Shown: positions 7,572 through 16,863, counted from the stretch's first letter. The stretch is 64,000 bases of DNA from an uncultured Collinsella sp. (GCA_947642445.1 CANRSF010000003.1:1-64000), one strand, 5' to 3'. A program made the numbers and translations. Notes: generated by a model not told the origin, from the sequence alone.

Positions 7572-10475
7572 ATGACCCAGCCCCTGCCCTGGGAAAAGAA
7601 CACTGCGGTACCCGTGCCGCCTGCGCCGGAACCCGTGCCGCTCGATGCGTGCACCGCTCCCGCCGCGCCGGAACCCGAGCTCGTTCCGCTCGACATCTAC
7701 GACGCCCCGGCGCCGGCGCCCAAGCCCGCCAAGCCGCTCGTCGACATCGACAGCCTTAATCCCGCCCAGCGTGAGGCGGTCCTGTCCACCGAGGGCCCGT
7801 TGCTGGTGCTTGCCGGCGCCGGCTCGGGCAAGACCCGCGTCTTGACCTTTCGCATCGCGCATATGCTCGGCGACCTGGGCGTTAAGCCCTGGCAGATCCT
7901 TGCCATCACGTTTACCAACAAGGCCGCGGCCGAGATGCGCGAGCGTCTGGCGGCACTCATTCCCAGCGGCACCCGCGGCATGTGGGTGTGCACCTTCCAT
8001 GCCATGTGCGTGCGTATGCTGCGCGAGGACGCCGACCTGCTGGGCTACACCGGTCAGTTCACCATCTACGACGACGATGACTCAAAGCGCATGGTGCGTG
8101 ACATTATGCAGGCGCTCGGTATCGAGCAAAAGCAATTCCCCATCAATATGATCCGCAGCAAGATCAGTTCGGCCAAAAACGCCATGATCGGCCCCGAGGA
8201 CATGCTCAAGTCCGCCGATGGCCCCAACGACAAAAAGGCAGCGCAGGTCTACCTGGAGCTGGAACGCCGCCTGCGCGCCGCCAACGCGATGGACTTCGAC
8301 GACCTGCTCGTGCGCACGCTCGAGCTGCTGCGCACCCGCCCCGATGTGCTCGACAAGTACCAAGAGCGCTTCCGCTACATTAGCGTCGATGAGTATCAAG
8401 ACACCAACCACGTCCAGTACGAGATCGCCAACCTGCTGGCCGCCAAGTACCAAAACCTCATGGTCGTAGGCGACGACGACCAGTCCATTTATAGCTGGCG
8501 TGGCGCCGACATCACCAATATCCTGGACTTCGAGAAGGACTTTAAAAACTGCAAGACCGTCAAGCTGGAGCAAAACTACCGCTCCACGGGCCATATCCTG
8601 AGTGCCGCCAACGCCGTGGTGCGCCATAACTCGCAGCGCAAGGACAAGCGCCTGTTTACGGCCGAGGGCGATGGCGAGAAGATTCAGGCTTTCCAGGCAA
8701 GCGACGAGCGCGACGAAGGTCGCTGGATTGCCGGCGAGATCGAGAAGCTGCATGCCAAGGGTACGAGCTACGACGATATCGCCGTGTTCTACCGCACCAA
8801 CGCCCAGTCGCGTATCCTCGAAGATATGTTCCTGCGCGCGGGCGTGCCCTACAAGATCGTCGGCGGCACGCGATTCTTCGACCGCGCCGAGATTCGCGAC
8901 GTCATGGCCTACCTCAAGATGATCGTGAACCCGGCCGACGAGATGAGCGTCAAGCGCGTCATCAACACGCCGCGCCGCGGCATCGGCTCCACCTCGATCC
9001 AAAAGATCGAGCAGCTGGCGCGCGACAACCGCTGCTCGTTCTTCCAGGCCTGCGAGATCGCAACAGCCGAGACGGGCATGTTTAGTGCCAAGGTGCGCAA
9101 CGGCCTGTCGAGTTTTGTGGCGCTGGTGCGCGAGGGCCGCCGCATGGACGGCGAGCTCAAGGACGTCGTCGAGATGATTGTCGATAAGACGGGTCTGCTG
9201 CAGGCGTTTCGCGCCGAGGGCACCATGGAGTCCGAGAGCCGCGCCGAGAACATCCAGGAATTCCTGGGCGTCGCCGCCGAATTTGAGGAGACGCACGAGG
9301 ATATCGAGGGTACGCTCGAGAGCTTGGAAGAGCTGCGCGCGGCCGGTGTTGCCGACGTGCCGTCCGTCGCCGAGTCCGAGTCCGCCGTGGTGAGTGCGCC
9401 CGCGTCCGAGCCGGGGCCGTCCGCTCCGGCATCCTCGTTTGAGGCACTTGTCGGCGCTCGTGACGCCGCGGGCTCCAATCCGCTCGATAGCCTAGCCGCC
9501 CCGGCGCTCTCGCCGCAGGATGCCCTGGCCGCCGCCATCGCGGGCAACGCGTATGCCGTGCCAACAGAGCTACCGGCGGGCGTCGTGCATGCCGACGAGA
9601 TCGAGCGCACCTACGGTCCGCTCACCTGTAAGGCACTGCCGGCACTCATGGAGTGGCTGGCCCTGCGCTCCGACTTGGATTCCCTGGCCGGCGAGACGCA
9701 TGCCATTACCATGATGACCATCCACTCCGCCAAGGGCCTGGAGTTCCCGGCGGTGTTCGTGGCCGGCATGGAGGAGGGTATCTTCCCGCACGTGCACGAC
9801 TTTGGCGGCAGCGATGACCCGGGTAAGCTCGAGGAGGAGCGTCGCCTGGCCTACGTTGCCATCACGCGTGCCCGTAAGCGCCTGTTCCTGACCTATGCGG
9901 CCACGCGTCGCACCTACGGCTCGACCTCTGCCAACCCGCGCTCTCGCTTCCTCAACGAGATTCCGTTTGAGGATATCGAGTTTAGCGGTATCGGTTCTGC
10001 CGGTTTTGAGGGCACGGGCTGGGAGAAGCGCGGCGACCGTCACGGCACCTTTGGCTCGGGCATGGGCTCGGATATGTATGGCGGCAAGGTGTTCGGTTCG
10101 CATACGCGCTCGACCGGCGGTTCCGGTTCGCGCGGCGGATCGAGCTTCGACGATTTCTTTGGTGGCAGCACCTATGGCACCGAGCGCCATCGCGGGGTTT
10201 CGCCCGACGCCGGCCGTGTTGCCTCGACCTTTGGTTCGGGCGCGCCGCGAGCTAAAAAGCCGTCGTCCAAGGTGTCGCCGACGGTGGAGCGCAAGGTCGA
10301 TCGCGCCAGCGCGTCGCAGGACTTTGCCGCGGGCGATACCGTGAGCCACAAGACCTTTGGCACCGGTACCGTGATCTCGGTCGTCGGAGACATGATCGAG
10401 GTTCAATTCGAAAAGACCGGCCAGACCAAAAAGCTGATGAAGGGCTTTGCACCGATCGTTAAGCTGAATGCCTAA
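7572..10475 (+). CDS. pcrA: ATP-dependent DNA helicase PcrA/UvrD
   Basis: A 967-residue superfamily 1A 3'-5' helicase for repair and replication-fork maintenance. After a Pro/Ala-rich N-terminal leader of about 55 residues come the Q motif (NPAQREAVL), Walker A GAGSGKT at 82-88, the VDEYQD DEAD-box-like motif II, DDDQSIYSWRGA motif III, and TIHSAKGLEFP (motif V). Between domains it has a long low-complexity insert (about 590-690, Ala/Ser/Pro rich) and a Gly/Ser-rich linker before a C-terminal Tudor-like domain (last ~50 residues, SHKTFGTGTV), the part that binds RNA polymerase in PcrA. The length is well above the usual 720-780. ATG 7572 follows GAGGAG; a promoter -10 (TATACT) lies near 7505. 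Confidence 0.95.
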   Translation: MTQPLPWEKNTAVPVPPAPEPVPLDACTAPAAPEPELVPLDIYDAPAPAPKPAKPLVDIDSLNPAQREAVLSTEGPLLVLAGAGSGKTRVLTFRIAHMLGDLGVKPWQILAITFTNKAAAEMRERLAALIPSGTRGMWVCTFHAMCVRMLREDADLLGYTGQFTIYDDDDSKRMVRDIMQALGIEQKQFPINMIRSKISSAKNAMIGPEDMLKSADGPNDKKAAQVYLELERRLRAANAMDFDDLLVRTLELLRTRPDVLDKYQERFRYISVDEYQDTNHVQYEIANLLAAKYQNLMVVGDDDQSIYSWRGADITNILDFEKDFKNCKTVKLEQNYRSTGHILSAANAVVRHNSQRKDKRLFTAEGDGEKIQAFQASDERDEGRWIAGEIEKLHAKGTSYDDIAVFYRTNAQSRILEDMFLRAGVPYKIVGGTRFFDRAEIRDVMAYLKMIVNPADEMSVKRVINTPRRGIGSTSIQKIEQLARDNRCSFFQACEIATAETGMFSAKVRNGLSSFVALVREGRRMDGELKDVVEMIVDKTGLLQAFRAEGTMESESRAENIQEFLGVAAEFEETHEDIEGTLESLEELRAAGVADVPSVAESESAVVSAPASEPGPSAPASSFEALVGARDAAGSNPLDSLAAPALSPQDALAAAIAGNAYAVPTELPAGVVHADEIERTYGPLTCKALPALMEWLALRSDLDSLAGETHAITMMTIHSAKGLEFPAVFVAGMEEGIFPHVHDFGGSDDPGKLEEERRLAYVAITRARKRLFLTYAATRRTYGSTSANPRSRFLNEIPFEDIEFSGIGSAGFEGTGWEKRGDRHGTFGSGMGSDMYGGKVFGSHTRSTGGSGSRGGSSFDDFFGGSTYGTERHRGVSPDAGRVASTFGSGAPRAKKPSSKVSPTVERKVDRASASQDFAAGDTVSHKTFGTGTVISVVGDMIEVQFEKTGQTKKLMKGFAPIVKLNA

Positions 10476-10489
10476 CTGCGAGGTTGACC

Positions 10490-10604
10490 GGGCGCTCCGG
10501 GGGCTTTGGTCGCCTGCTCGGACAGTCCTGCTCGCACGGAGAGCACATTAAGTGCTCTCCGGCTCGTGCGGAACTCGCGATCGACCAAAGCCCCCGACGC
10601 GCCC
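10490..10604. repeat. Large imperfect palindrome (115 nt)
   Basis: Outer arms GGGCGC/GCGCCC, then the perfect 14-bp pair GGGGGCTTTGGTCG (10499-10512) and CGACCAAAGCCCCC (10582-10595), and an inner 9-bp stem GGAGAGCAC/GTGCTCTCC around a 5-base loop. It sits just after the pcrA stop in a convergent intergenic region. A GGCTGATAAA string (10682-10691) nearby is the reverse complement of the flank of the palindrome at 5571-5663. Confidence 0.7.
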
Positions 10605-10702
10605 TCTTCCTTGTGGCGTTTTAGCCTGCAGCTTGCGAACGTCGCTTTGCTCGTTCGCTTTTTGGTCTGGAGAGCCGGGTGGGCTGATAAATAGATATGA
10701 GT

Positions 10703-10736
10703 AGGGGCTCCTCCGTTGTTGAACGGGGGAGCCCCT
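10703..10736. terminator. Probable bidirectional terminator hairpin between pcrA and manA
   Basis: AGGGGCTCC(T)CCGT pairs with ACGG(G)GGAGCCCCT around a 6-base loop. There is no strong T run on either side, so the terminator call is moderate. Confidence 0.55.
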
Positions 10737-10762
10737 GGTTGCGTTTGGGTTGTTGTTGTGAC

Positions 10763-11695
10763 CTAGAGGTGGCTGATGATCAGTTCCATCTTGCCTTCGA
10801 GGTCGATGGAGCTGACGGTGCTCGGGGCTAGCAGGTGGCTTCCCTTGTGGACGGGGTCGCCGCAGACGGTGCCTTCGCCGTCGATGACCGACAGGCACAT
10901 GAAAGGCCAGCGCTGGTCGAGGGTCTTGCTGCCGTCGACACGCACGCGATCGACGGTGTAGCAGGGGTTGGACTCGAGCTCGGTTACGCCATCGACCTCG
11001 CGCGCGGTTACGGTACCGTCGGTCGGTGCCTGCGCGTTAAAGTTGATGCAATCTAGGCTCTGCTCAATGTGAAGTGGGCGCAGCTTGCCGTCGGTGCCGG
11101 GGCGGTCGTAGTCGTACAGGCGATACGTCACGTCGCTCGACTGCTGCGTCTCCAAAATGAGCGTACCGGTTTTGATGGCGTGCACGGTGCCGGAGTCGAT
11201 TTGGAAAAAGTCGCCCTTGTGAATCGGCAGCACGTTGAGCATCTCGTCCCAGCGGCCGTCCTCGATCATCTGCGCGGCCTCGGCGCGGTCGTGCGCGCGC
11301 TGGCCGACGATGATCGTGGCACCGGGCTCGCAATCAAGCACGTACCAGCACTCGGTCTTGCCCAGGCTTCCGTTCTCGTGCTCGGCGGCGTACTCGTCGT
11401 TGGGGTGAATCTGGATCGAAAGGTCGTCCTTGGCGTCCAGAATCTTGATGAGCAGCGGGAACTCCTTGCCCTCGCAATTGCCAAAGAGCTCGCGGTGCTC
11501 GGCCCACAGCCACGAAAGCGTGTGGCCTGTATACGGGCCCTCCGCAATCTGGCAGTCGCCGTTGGGATGGGCCGAGATGGCCCAGCACTCACCGATGGGA
11601 CCCTCGGGAATGTCGTAGCCAAACACGGTCTCCAGCTGGCGGCCGCCCCAGATCTTCTCGTGGAAGATTGGCGTGAGTTTAATCAAATCGGACAT
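10763..11695 (-). CDS. manA: Mannose-6-phosphate isomerase, class I
   Basis: A 310-residue zinc enzyme interconverting mannose-6-phosphate and fructose-6-phosphate; the length fits the short Bacillus-type ManA. The core reads IKILDAKDDLSIQIHPNDEYA, with the zinc-binding QIHPND at about 95-100, and LGKTECWYVL at 111-120; a later GTVHAI supplies another metal histidine. Start: ATG 11695 has GGGAG seven bases upstream, whereas the ATG two codons earlier is too close. It follows a GntR regulator by 72 bases on the same strand, so the two are probably cotranscribed. Confidence 0.95.
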   Translation of the reverse strand: MSDLIKLTPIFHEKIWGGRQLETVFGYDIPEGPIGECWAISAHPNGDCQIAEGPYTGHTLSWLWAEHRELFGNCEGKEFPLLIKILDAKDDLSIQIHPNDEYAAEHENGSLGKTECWYVLDCEPGATIIVGQRAHDRAEAAQMIEDGRWDEMLNVLPIHKGDFFQIDSGTVHAIKTGTLILETQQSSDVTYRLYDYDRPGTDGKLRPLHIEQSLDCINFNAQAPTDGTVTAREVDGVTELESNPCYTVDRVRVDGSKTLDQRWPFMCLSVIDGEGTVCGDPVHKGSHLLAPSTVSSIDLEGKMELIISHL

Positions 11696-11767
11696 GTGCA
11701 TACTCCCATAAGGTTGTGCGGGTGCCGCGTAGGACAGCTCAAAACGAGCACCCACCGGATTACAAAA

Positions 11768-12487
11768 CTAGGCCAGCGTTACGTTGTGCAGCTCAAAGCG
11801 GTCGCCTACGTTGTGCGAGACAGAATATTCAAACGCGGTGCCGCTATCCAAGAAGCCAATCTGGTTGAGTTCGAGCAGGGGAGAGCCGGGTTTGGTATCC
11901 AGGCGCTCAGCCTCTTCTTCAGTTGCCGCGACAGCGCGAATGGTACGGTGGAAACTTGAGATCTTGAGTCCGCACTGCTCGCGGATGAAGCTGTAGATCG
12001 ATGCGTACAGGTCTTTTTTCTTAAGGCCCGGAATCAGCTCGAGGGGCATGTAGGTGTACTCGATAACGATGGGCTTCTCGTCGACCTGGCGCACGCGCAC
12101 GATGTGATAGGCAAAGTCGTCCTCGGCAATTCCCAGCTGGGCAGCGACGTCTGCTGGCGGATTGACAATCGAGAAATCGTAGACCACCGAGGTCACCTTC
12201 TCCCCGCGGTGCTCATACGAAAAGCCCTGGGAGCGATCGTTCTTGCCCTGGAAAAACGCCTGGCCGGGAAGCCCCGCCGTGTCCTTAACGTAGGTGCCCG
12301 ATCCGCGCCGGCTGGTAACAAGACCTTCATCGGTAATCTGCTCAATAGCTCGTTTGACGGTGATTTTGGAAACGCTATAGAGCTCGCAGAACTCAACGAC
12401 GGTGGGCAGCTTGTCGCCCGGCTTTAGAGCGCCGTCCTCGATGCTTCGACGGATATCTGCAGCTATTGCCTCGTATTTGGGAATCAT
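11768..12487 (-). CDS. GntR-family transcriptional regulator (HutC/UTRA subfamily)
   Basis: A 239-residue regulator. The N-terminal winged helix (about 1-70) has the GntR pattern GALKPGDKLPTVVEFCELYSVS and the wing GSGTYVKD. The C-terminal part (about 95-235) is a UTRA ligand domain (a VRQVDEKPIVIEYTYMPLELIPGL-like segment and an ERLDTKPGSPLLEL end), which usually binds phosphosugars. The ATG at 12487 follows an excellent AAAGGAGG. Its position ahead of manA and divergent from a ROK sugar kinase suggests control of hexose use. A TATACT -10 box is visible on the minus strand near 12524. Confidence 0.88.
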   Translation of the reverse strand: MIPKYEAIAADIRRSIEDGALKPGDKLPTVVEFCELYSVSKITVKRAIEQITDEGLVTSRRGSGTYVKDTAGLPGQAFFQGKNDRSQGFSYEHRGEKVTSVVYDFSIVNPPADVAAQLGIAEDDFAYHIVRVRQVDEKPIVIEYTYMPLELIPGLKKKDLYASIYSFIREQCGLKISSFHRTIRAVAATEEEAERLDTKPGSPLLELNQIGFLDSGTAFEYSVSHNVGDRFELHNVTLA

Positions 12488-12827
12488 GGAACCTCCTTTC
12501 CGGCTTGATTGAGTACAAACGAAAGTATAGTCCACGCCTAAGCATCCCTATTGCGTTTTTGAAAAGTTCGAGAAAGATATAATCAAAAAACGCTTTTCTA
12601 TATTAACTAGAGCGCTCTAAATGGATATGCATTCGAATAATGTGGTATTGAGCAAATTGATCGGCTCGAAGATGGGGTTGGGCCGTTTTGCCGCCCAGCG
12701 AACCGAATCTCATGCCTTGCGTTTTCCCAGATAAAACCTGCCAAAACAAACCTGTCCCTTTTTGGCAGGTTTTTGTCTTGGGAGCGGTACCATACAGGCA
12801 ATGTTTAAACGAGAAAGGTGGGCTCCC
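12488..12827. promoter_or_regulatory. Divergent control region between gntR and the ROK kinase
   Basis: This 340-bp gene-free region holds a perfect 12-bp palindrome TAGAGCGCTCTA (about 12609-12620), an operator candidate. A wider inverted pair GCGTTTTT (12552) / AAAAACGC (about 12587) flanks an A/T-rich segment containing TATAAT. The terminator-like hairpin at 12733-12774 is listed separately. Confidence 0.45.
12733..12774 (+). repeat. Terminator-like REP hairpin upstream of the ROK kinase
   Basis: AAAACCTGCCAAA pairs with TTTGGCAGGTTTT across a loop containing CTGTCCCT, followed by a short T run. No gene ends just upstream on this strand. It may be a REP-family repeat or a leader terminator for the kinase that starts 54 bases later. 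Confidence 0.55.
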
Positions 12828-13781
12828 ATGGAACCTAAGCAGTACTATATCGGCATCGACGTCGGCGGCACTTCGGTTAAGGAGGGCCTGTTCGACGAGG
12901 ACGGCAACCTGCTTGCCAAGGCCAGCGTGCCCACGCCTCCCATCGTTGATGCTGCGGGCTTTGCCGCGGTGACCGAGGCTATCGACCAGGTGGTCGCCAA
13001 GGCGCAGATTCCGCGCGCCTTTGTGGCGGGCATTGGCCTGGCCGTTCCGTGCCCCATCCCGGCGTCGGGCGATGCCAAGGTCAAGGCCAACATTGCCATT
13101 AACCTGCCCGAGCTGAGGATCGCCATCCAGGAGCACTGCCCCGACGCGGTCGTCAAGTACGAGAACGATGCCAACGCCGCCGCCATGGGCGAGGCCTGGC
13201 TCGGTTCTGCCAAGGGCGTGCAAAACGTGGTGATGGTCACCATCGGTACCGGCGTGGGCGGTGGCGTTATCGTCAACGGCGACGTGGTATCGGGCGTTGT
13301 GGGCGCGGGCGGCGAGATTGGCCACATGTGCCTGAATCCCGACGAGGAGCGCACCTGCGGCTGCGGCGGCCATGGCCACCTGGAGCAGTATTCCAGCGCC
13401 ACCGGTGTGGTGAGCAACTACCTGGCCGAGTGCAAGAGGGCGGGCGTCGAGCCCATCGAGCTCACCGGGTCTTCTGATTCCAAGGACGTGTTCCAGGCCT
13501 GCCGCGAGGGTGACAAGCTCGCGCTGGCAGCTGCCGATACCATGGCCGACTATCTCGGCCGCGCCCTGGCGCTTATTGCCAACGTGGTCGATCCCGAGAT
13601 GTTCCTGATCGGCGGCGGTGCTTCCGCTTCGGCCGATGTCTACCTCGACAAGGTCCGCGAGCACTTTAAGCAGTACGCGCTCTCCGCCTCGCGCGAGACG
13701 CCCATTAAGGTCGCTTCGCTCGGCAACGACGCCGGCATCATCGGTGCCGCTTACGTAGCCCTGCGCGCCGCCGGTAAATAG
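12828..13781 (+). CDS. ROK-family sugar kinase (glucokinase-like)
   Basis: A 317-residue ROK protein, probably a glucokinase or related hexose kinase. The ATP-binding GIDVGGTSVK is at residues 9-18. The sugar-binding/catalytic END motif is seen in YENDANAAAMGEAW, and the second nucleotide site is GTGVGGGVI. The zinc site is atypical: H166, C177 and C179 are present, but the last cysteine of the C-x-C-G-x2-G-C motif is His184 (CGCGGHGHLE). There is no N-terminal helix-turn-helix, so it is a kinase and not a NagC-type repressor. ATG 12828 follows AAAGGTGGG. It is divergent from the gntR-manA unit. Confidence 0.9.
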   Translation: MEPKQYYIGIDVGGTSVKEGLFDEDGNLLAKASVPTPPIVDAAGFAAVTEAIDQVVAKAQIPRAFVAGIGLAVPCPIPASGDAKVKANIAINLPELRIAIQEHCPDAVVKYENDANAAAMGEAWLGSAKGVQNVVMVTIGTGVGGGVIVNGDVVSGVVGAGGEIGHMCLNPDEERTCGCGGHGHLEQYSSATGVVSNYLAECKRAGVEPIELTGSSDSKDVFQACREGDKLALAAADTMADYLGRALALIANVVDPEMFLIGGGASASADVYLDKVREHFKQYALSASRETPIKVASLGNDAGIIGAAYVALRAAGK

Positions 13782-13940
13782 CTGGTGCGGGGGCAGGTGG
13801 TGAAAGGGGGACAGGCTTCGTCCCTGACCTCGCCTCAGCGCTTGCCCCAAATTGTGCCGCGACCCTTCCGTCTCATAAGGTTCGGCGTCAGCGTGCTACC
13901 ATAGCTACGTCCAAGTACACATATCAAGTGGAGGATATCC

Positions 13941-14864
13941 ATGGCAAACGTTCTTGTCTTTGGTCACCAGAACCCCGATAACGACGCCATCATGAGCGCC
14001 GTCGTCCTGTCCCAGCTGCTCAACCAGGTTGAGTATGCCGGCAACACCTACGAGGCCTGCGCCCTTGGTCAGCTTCCGGCCGAGTCCGCCAAGCTGCTTG
14101 CCGACGCCGGCATTGCCGAGCCCCGCGTGATCGAGTCCGTCGAGGCCGGCCAGCTCGTCGTCCTCACCGACCACAACGAGTCCGCCCAGTCTGTCGCCGG
14201 CCTTAAGGACGCCACGGTCTTTGGCGTCGTCGATCATCACCGCATCGGCGATTTCGAGACCGCCGGCCCGCTGCACTACATCTGCCTGCCCTGGGGTTCC
14301 AGCTGCACCATCGTCACCAAGCTCGCCGGCGTGCTCGGCGTTGAGCTTTCCGACGTCCAGGCCAAGCTGCTGCTCTCGGCCATGATGACCGACACGCTCA
14401 TGCTCAAGAGTCCCACCACCACCGATGTCGACCGCGCTGTCGCCGCCAAGCTCGGCGAGCAGGTGGGTGTCGACCCGGTCAAGTTTGGCATGGAGGTCTT
14501 CCTCACCCGTCCGTCCGGCTCCTTCACCGCAGCCGAGATGGTCGGCAACGACATCAAGATGTTCGAGCCCGCCGGCAAGAAGCTGCTCATCGGCCAGTAC
14601 GAGACCGTCGACAAGAGTCGTGCGCTCGGCATGATCGACGAGATTCGCGAGGCCATGCGTGCCTACGCCGCCGAGAAGGGTGCCGATGGCATTGTCCTGT
14701 GCATCACCGACATCATGGAGGAGGGCTCGCAGGTCCTGCTCGAGGGCGAGACCGAGGCCGCTCAGAAGGGCCTGGGCATTGCCGACGAGCACGACGGCGT
14801 CTGGATGCCGGGTGTCCTCTCCCGTAAGAAGCAGGTCGCTGCCCCCATCATGGCCGCCTGCTAG
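13941..14864 (+). CDS. ppaC: Manganese-dependent inorganic pyrophosphatase (family II)
   Basis: A 307-residue DHH-family enzyme hydrolysing pyrophosphate to phosphate and so pulling biosynthetic reactions forward. Metal ligands are visible in GHQNPDND (H9, D13, D15), LTDHN and VVDHHRIGDF; the C-terminal DHHA2 domain carries the substrate loop SRKKQ near the end. Length and motifs match PpaC. The ATG follows GTGGAGG. A promoter with TACCAT lies near 13897. A strong terminator follows. Confidence 0.96.
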   Translation: MANVLVFGHQNPDNDAIMSAVVLSQLLNQVEYAGNTYEACALGQLPAESAKLLADAGIAEPRVIESVEAGQLVVLTDHNESAQSVAGLKDATVFGVVDHHRIGDFETAGPLHYICLPWGSSCTIVTKLAGVLGVELSDVQAKLLLSAMMTDTLMLKSPTTTDVDRAVAAKLGEQVGVDPVKFGMEVFLTRPSGSFTAAEMVGNDIKMFEPAGKKLLIGQYETVDKSRALGMIDEIREAMRAYAAEKGADGIVLCITDIMEEGSQVLLEGETEAAQKGLGIADEHDGVWMPGVLSRKKQVAAPIMAAC

Positions 14865-14883
14865 GTTTAGTTGACCAAACGCC

Positions 14884-14923
14884 ACGACCGGATCGCGGAC
14901 GTCCCGCGCTCCGGTCGTTTTTT
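14884..14923 (+). terminator. Terminator of ppaC
   Basis: ACGACCGGA pairs with TCCGGTCGT, followed by TTTTTT. Confidence 0.88.
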
Positions 14924-15131
14924 GTGCACGGCGCCGCGTCGTCTCTTGGACAGGCGTGCCCGTGCCGTTGAGCAAATAATGTTCAACCTGTGGTTCCGCT
15001 TTTCGGCCACGCCTGCGTGCTTGTCGTGCAGGGTAGGCTAGATGCAAGCGTAATACGTTAGAGCGCGGCGCCGCCACTTGGGCGGGCCGTGCTTTTTTAA
15101 GACGGGAGCTTTCCCGAGAAAGGAGCCGCCC

Positions 15132-16490
15132 ATGGCAGCAACTGAGCAGCTGTTCAACGTTCGTGAGCGCAAGCGCTTTGAACGTCACGACATTTGGGAG
15201 CGCATCGCCGAGAACGGCACGATTTCCGCCGCCGTCATGGTCTTCGCTGCCATCGCCGCCGTTATCTGCGCCAACACCGATGCCTACGAGGCCATCCATC
15301 ACTTTTTGGAGACCCCGCTGTATGTGGGCCTGGGCAACCTTACGGCTGGTCTCACCGTTGAGCTTTTCGTCAACGACTTCCTCATGGCGATTTTCTTTTT
15401 GTTGGTGGGCATCGAGCTTAAGTACGAGATGACGGTCGGTGAGCTCAAGAATCCGCGTCAGGCCATGCTTCCCATGCTGGCGGCCGTGGGCGGCGTTGTC
15501 GTTCCCGCCTGCATCTACCTGATCTTTAACCATGCCGGCGCCCGCAACGGTTGGGCCATCCCCATGGCAACCGATATTGCCTTTGCGCTGGGCGTGCTGT
15601 CGCTTTTGGGCAATCGCGTGCCCAACGGCGTGCGCGTGTTCTTCTCGACGCTCGCCATCGCCGACGACCTCATCTCCATCGCCGCCATCGCCATCTTCTA
15701 CGGTCAGAGCCCCAATCCGTTTTGGTTGGGCGCCGCTGCAGTTGTGACCTGCGCGCTTGTGTGGCTCAACAAGACGCAGCATTACCGCCTTGCCCCGTAT
15801 TCGGTGCTGGGTCTGCTGCTGTGGTTCTGCATGTTTAAGAGCGGCGTGCACGCCACGCTCGCCGGTGTCATCCTGGCCTTCACCATCCCGGCCAAGTGCG
15901 GTGTTAAGCTCGATAGCCTTACCGATTGGCTGGGCGAGTGCCTGCCGTTGCTCGACGACCGCTACGACGACGAGGCGCACATCCTGGGTCAGCACGACTT
16001 TACCGTCTCGACCACCAGAGTCGAGCGCGTCATGCACCGCGTGACCCCGCCGCTCATTCGCATGGAGCGCCTGATCTCCACGCCGGTCAACTTTGTGATC
16101 CTGCCGATCTTTGCATTTGTCAACGCGCAGGTTCGCCTGGTGGGCGTGGATATGGGCACGCTGCTGACCGACCCGGTGACGCTCGGCGTGTATTTTGGCA
16201 TGCTGCTGGGCAAGCCGATTGGCATCTTTGGCATGACGTTTGCCCTGGTTAAGCTCAAGATCTCCGAGCTGCCGCGCAACGTTAACTGGCACATGATTGC
16301 CGGCGTGGGCATTCTGGGCGGCATTGGCTTTACCATGTCGATTCTCATCAGCGGCCTTGCCTTCCCGACGGCCCAGTTTGAGGTTCTTGCAGCCAAGGCC
16401 GCTATTCTCGCCGGTTCGGTCACCGCAGCCGTGCTCGGCATGATCTACATGAGCGTGGTCTGCAAGCATCCCTCGCCCAAAGACGAGTAA
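15132..16490 (+). CDS. nhaA: Na+/H+ antiporter NhaA
   Basis: A 452-residue integral membrane antiporter, expelling Na+ in exchange for protons. About eleven to twelve hydrophobic segments are seen. The ion-binding region ATDIAFALGVLSLLG carries the first key aspartate, and IADDLISIAAIAIFY the paired DD motif that binds Na+. FFLLVGIELKYE and the C-terminal GIGFTMSILISGLAF are further family signatures. It is longer than the E. coli protein (388 aa) because of a ~30-residue N-terminal extension and a cytoplasmic loop near residues 265-300 (DDRYDDEAH). ATG 15132 follows AAAGGAG. Confidence 0.96.
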   Translation: MAATEQLFNVRERKRFERHDIWERIAENGTISAAVMVFAAIAAVICANTDAYEAIHHFLETPLYVGLGNLTAGLTVELFVNDFLMAIFFLLVGIELKYEMTVGELKNPRQAMLPMLAAVGGVVVPACIYLIFNHAGARNGWAIPMATDIAFALGVLSLLGNRVPNGVRVFFSTLAIADDLISIAAIAIFYGQSPNPFWLGAAAVVTCALVWLNKTQHYRLAPYSVLGLLLWFCMFKSGVHATLAGVILAFTIPAKCGVKLDSLTDWLGECLPLLDDRYDDEAHILGQHDFTVSTTRVERVMHRVTPPLIRMERLISTPVNFVILPIFAFVNAQVRLVGVDMGTLLTDPVTLGVYFGMLLGKPIGIFGMTFALVKLKISELPRNVNWHMIAGVGILGGIGFTMSILISGLAFPTAQFEVLAAKAAILAGSVTAAVLGMIYMSVVCKHPSPKDE

Positions 16491-16575
16491 GAGCGCGAAA
16501 ACCGGCTCCAGAACCGATTCGGGCGCGTTCAAAATGCGGATTCGGGCGGTGCTTGCCGCCTGCCAGACACGCCAG

Positions 16576-16803
16576 TGGTCAAAAAACGCCGTTTGTGAGT
16601 ACTGTCACAAACGGCGTATCATTTTAGGTGCGGAAAATAATGAACAAAGTTATAAGAACTGTACGTTAATGAGTGACCATCGACTTCCAATTTGGCGCTA
16701 GCTGACGGTGATTAGGGAGTTTCAAGTCGAGTTTTGCCGATTTCGACCAAGAATCGCTGCTACTAAAAAGGTAACAGTACTCATATTTGCCCTTTTTTGG
16801 CCA
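16576..16803. mobile_element. MITE-like element with terminal inverted repeats (copy A)
   Basis: A ~228-bp element in the 373-bp convergent gap between nhaA and the next minus-strand gene. The left end starts TGGTCAAAAAACG and contains TGAGTACTGTCAC; the right end, read on the other strand, starts TGGCCAAAAAAGGG and contains TGAGTACTGTTAC. Both ends match those of the element at 31149-31365. The right end carries an inner hairpin (CTGCTACT/GGTAACAG) beside the conserved TACTCATATTTGCC. No gene lies within. Confidence 0.65.
16586..16617 (-). terminator. Perfect 13-bp hairpin with T run on the minus strand
   Basis: ACGCCGTTTGTGA pairs perfectly with TCACAAACGGCGT around GTACTG. Read on the minus strand it is followed by TTTTTT, so the left end of the element may act as terminator for the minus-strand gene at 16864-17118. 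Confidence 0.6.
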
Positions 16804-16863
16804 CAAGCCCTAAAACAAGCCTCGCCAAGGTCGGGAAGCGGGCCAAATCGCCGGCCTCGAGGC

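Noticed and set aside
13905-16532. A very long open frame on the minus strand across ppaC and nhaA (875 codons)
   Set aside because: It is antisense to two well-supported genes and its product is His/Gly/Asp-rich with no domain; long antisense frames are common in GC-rich DNA.
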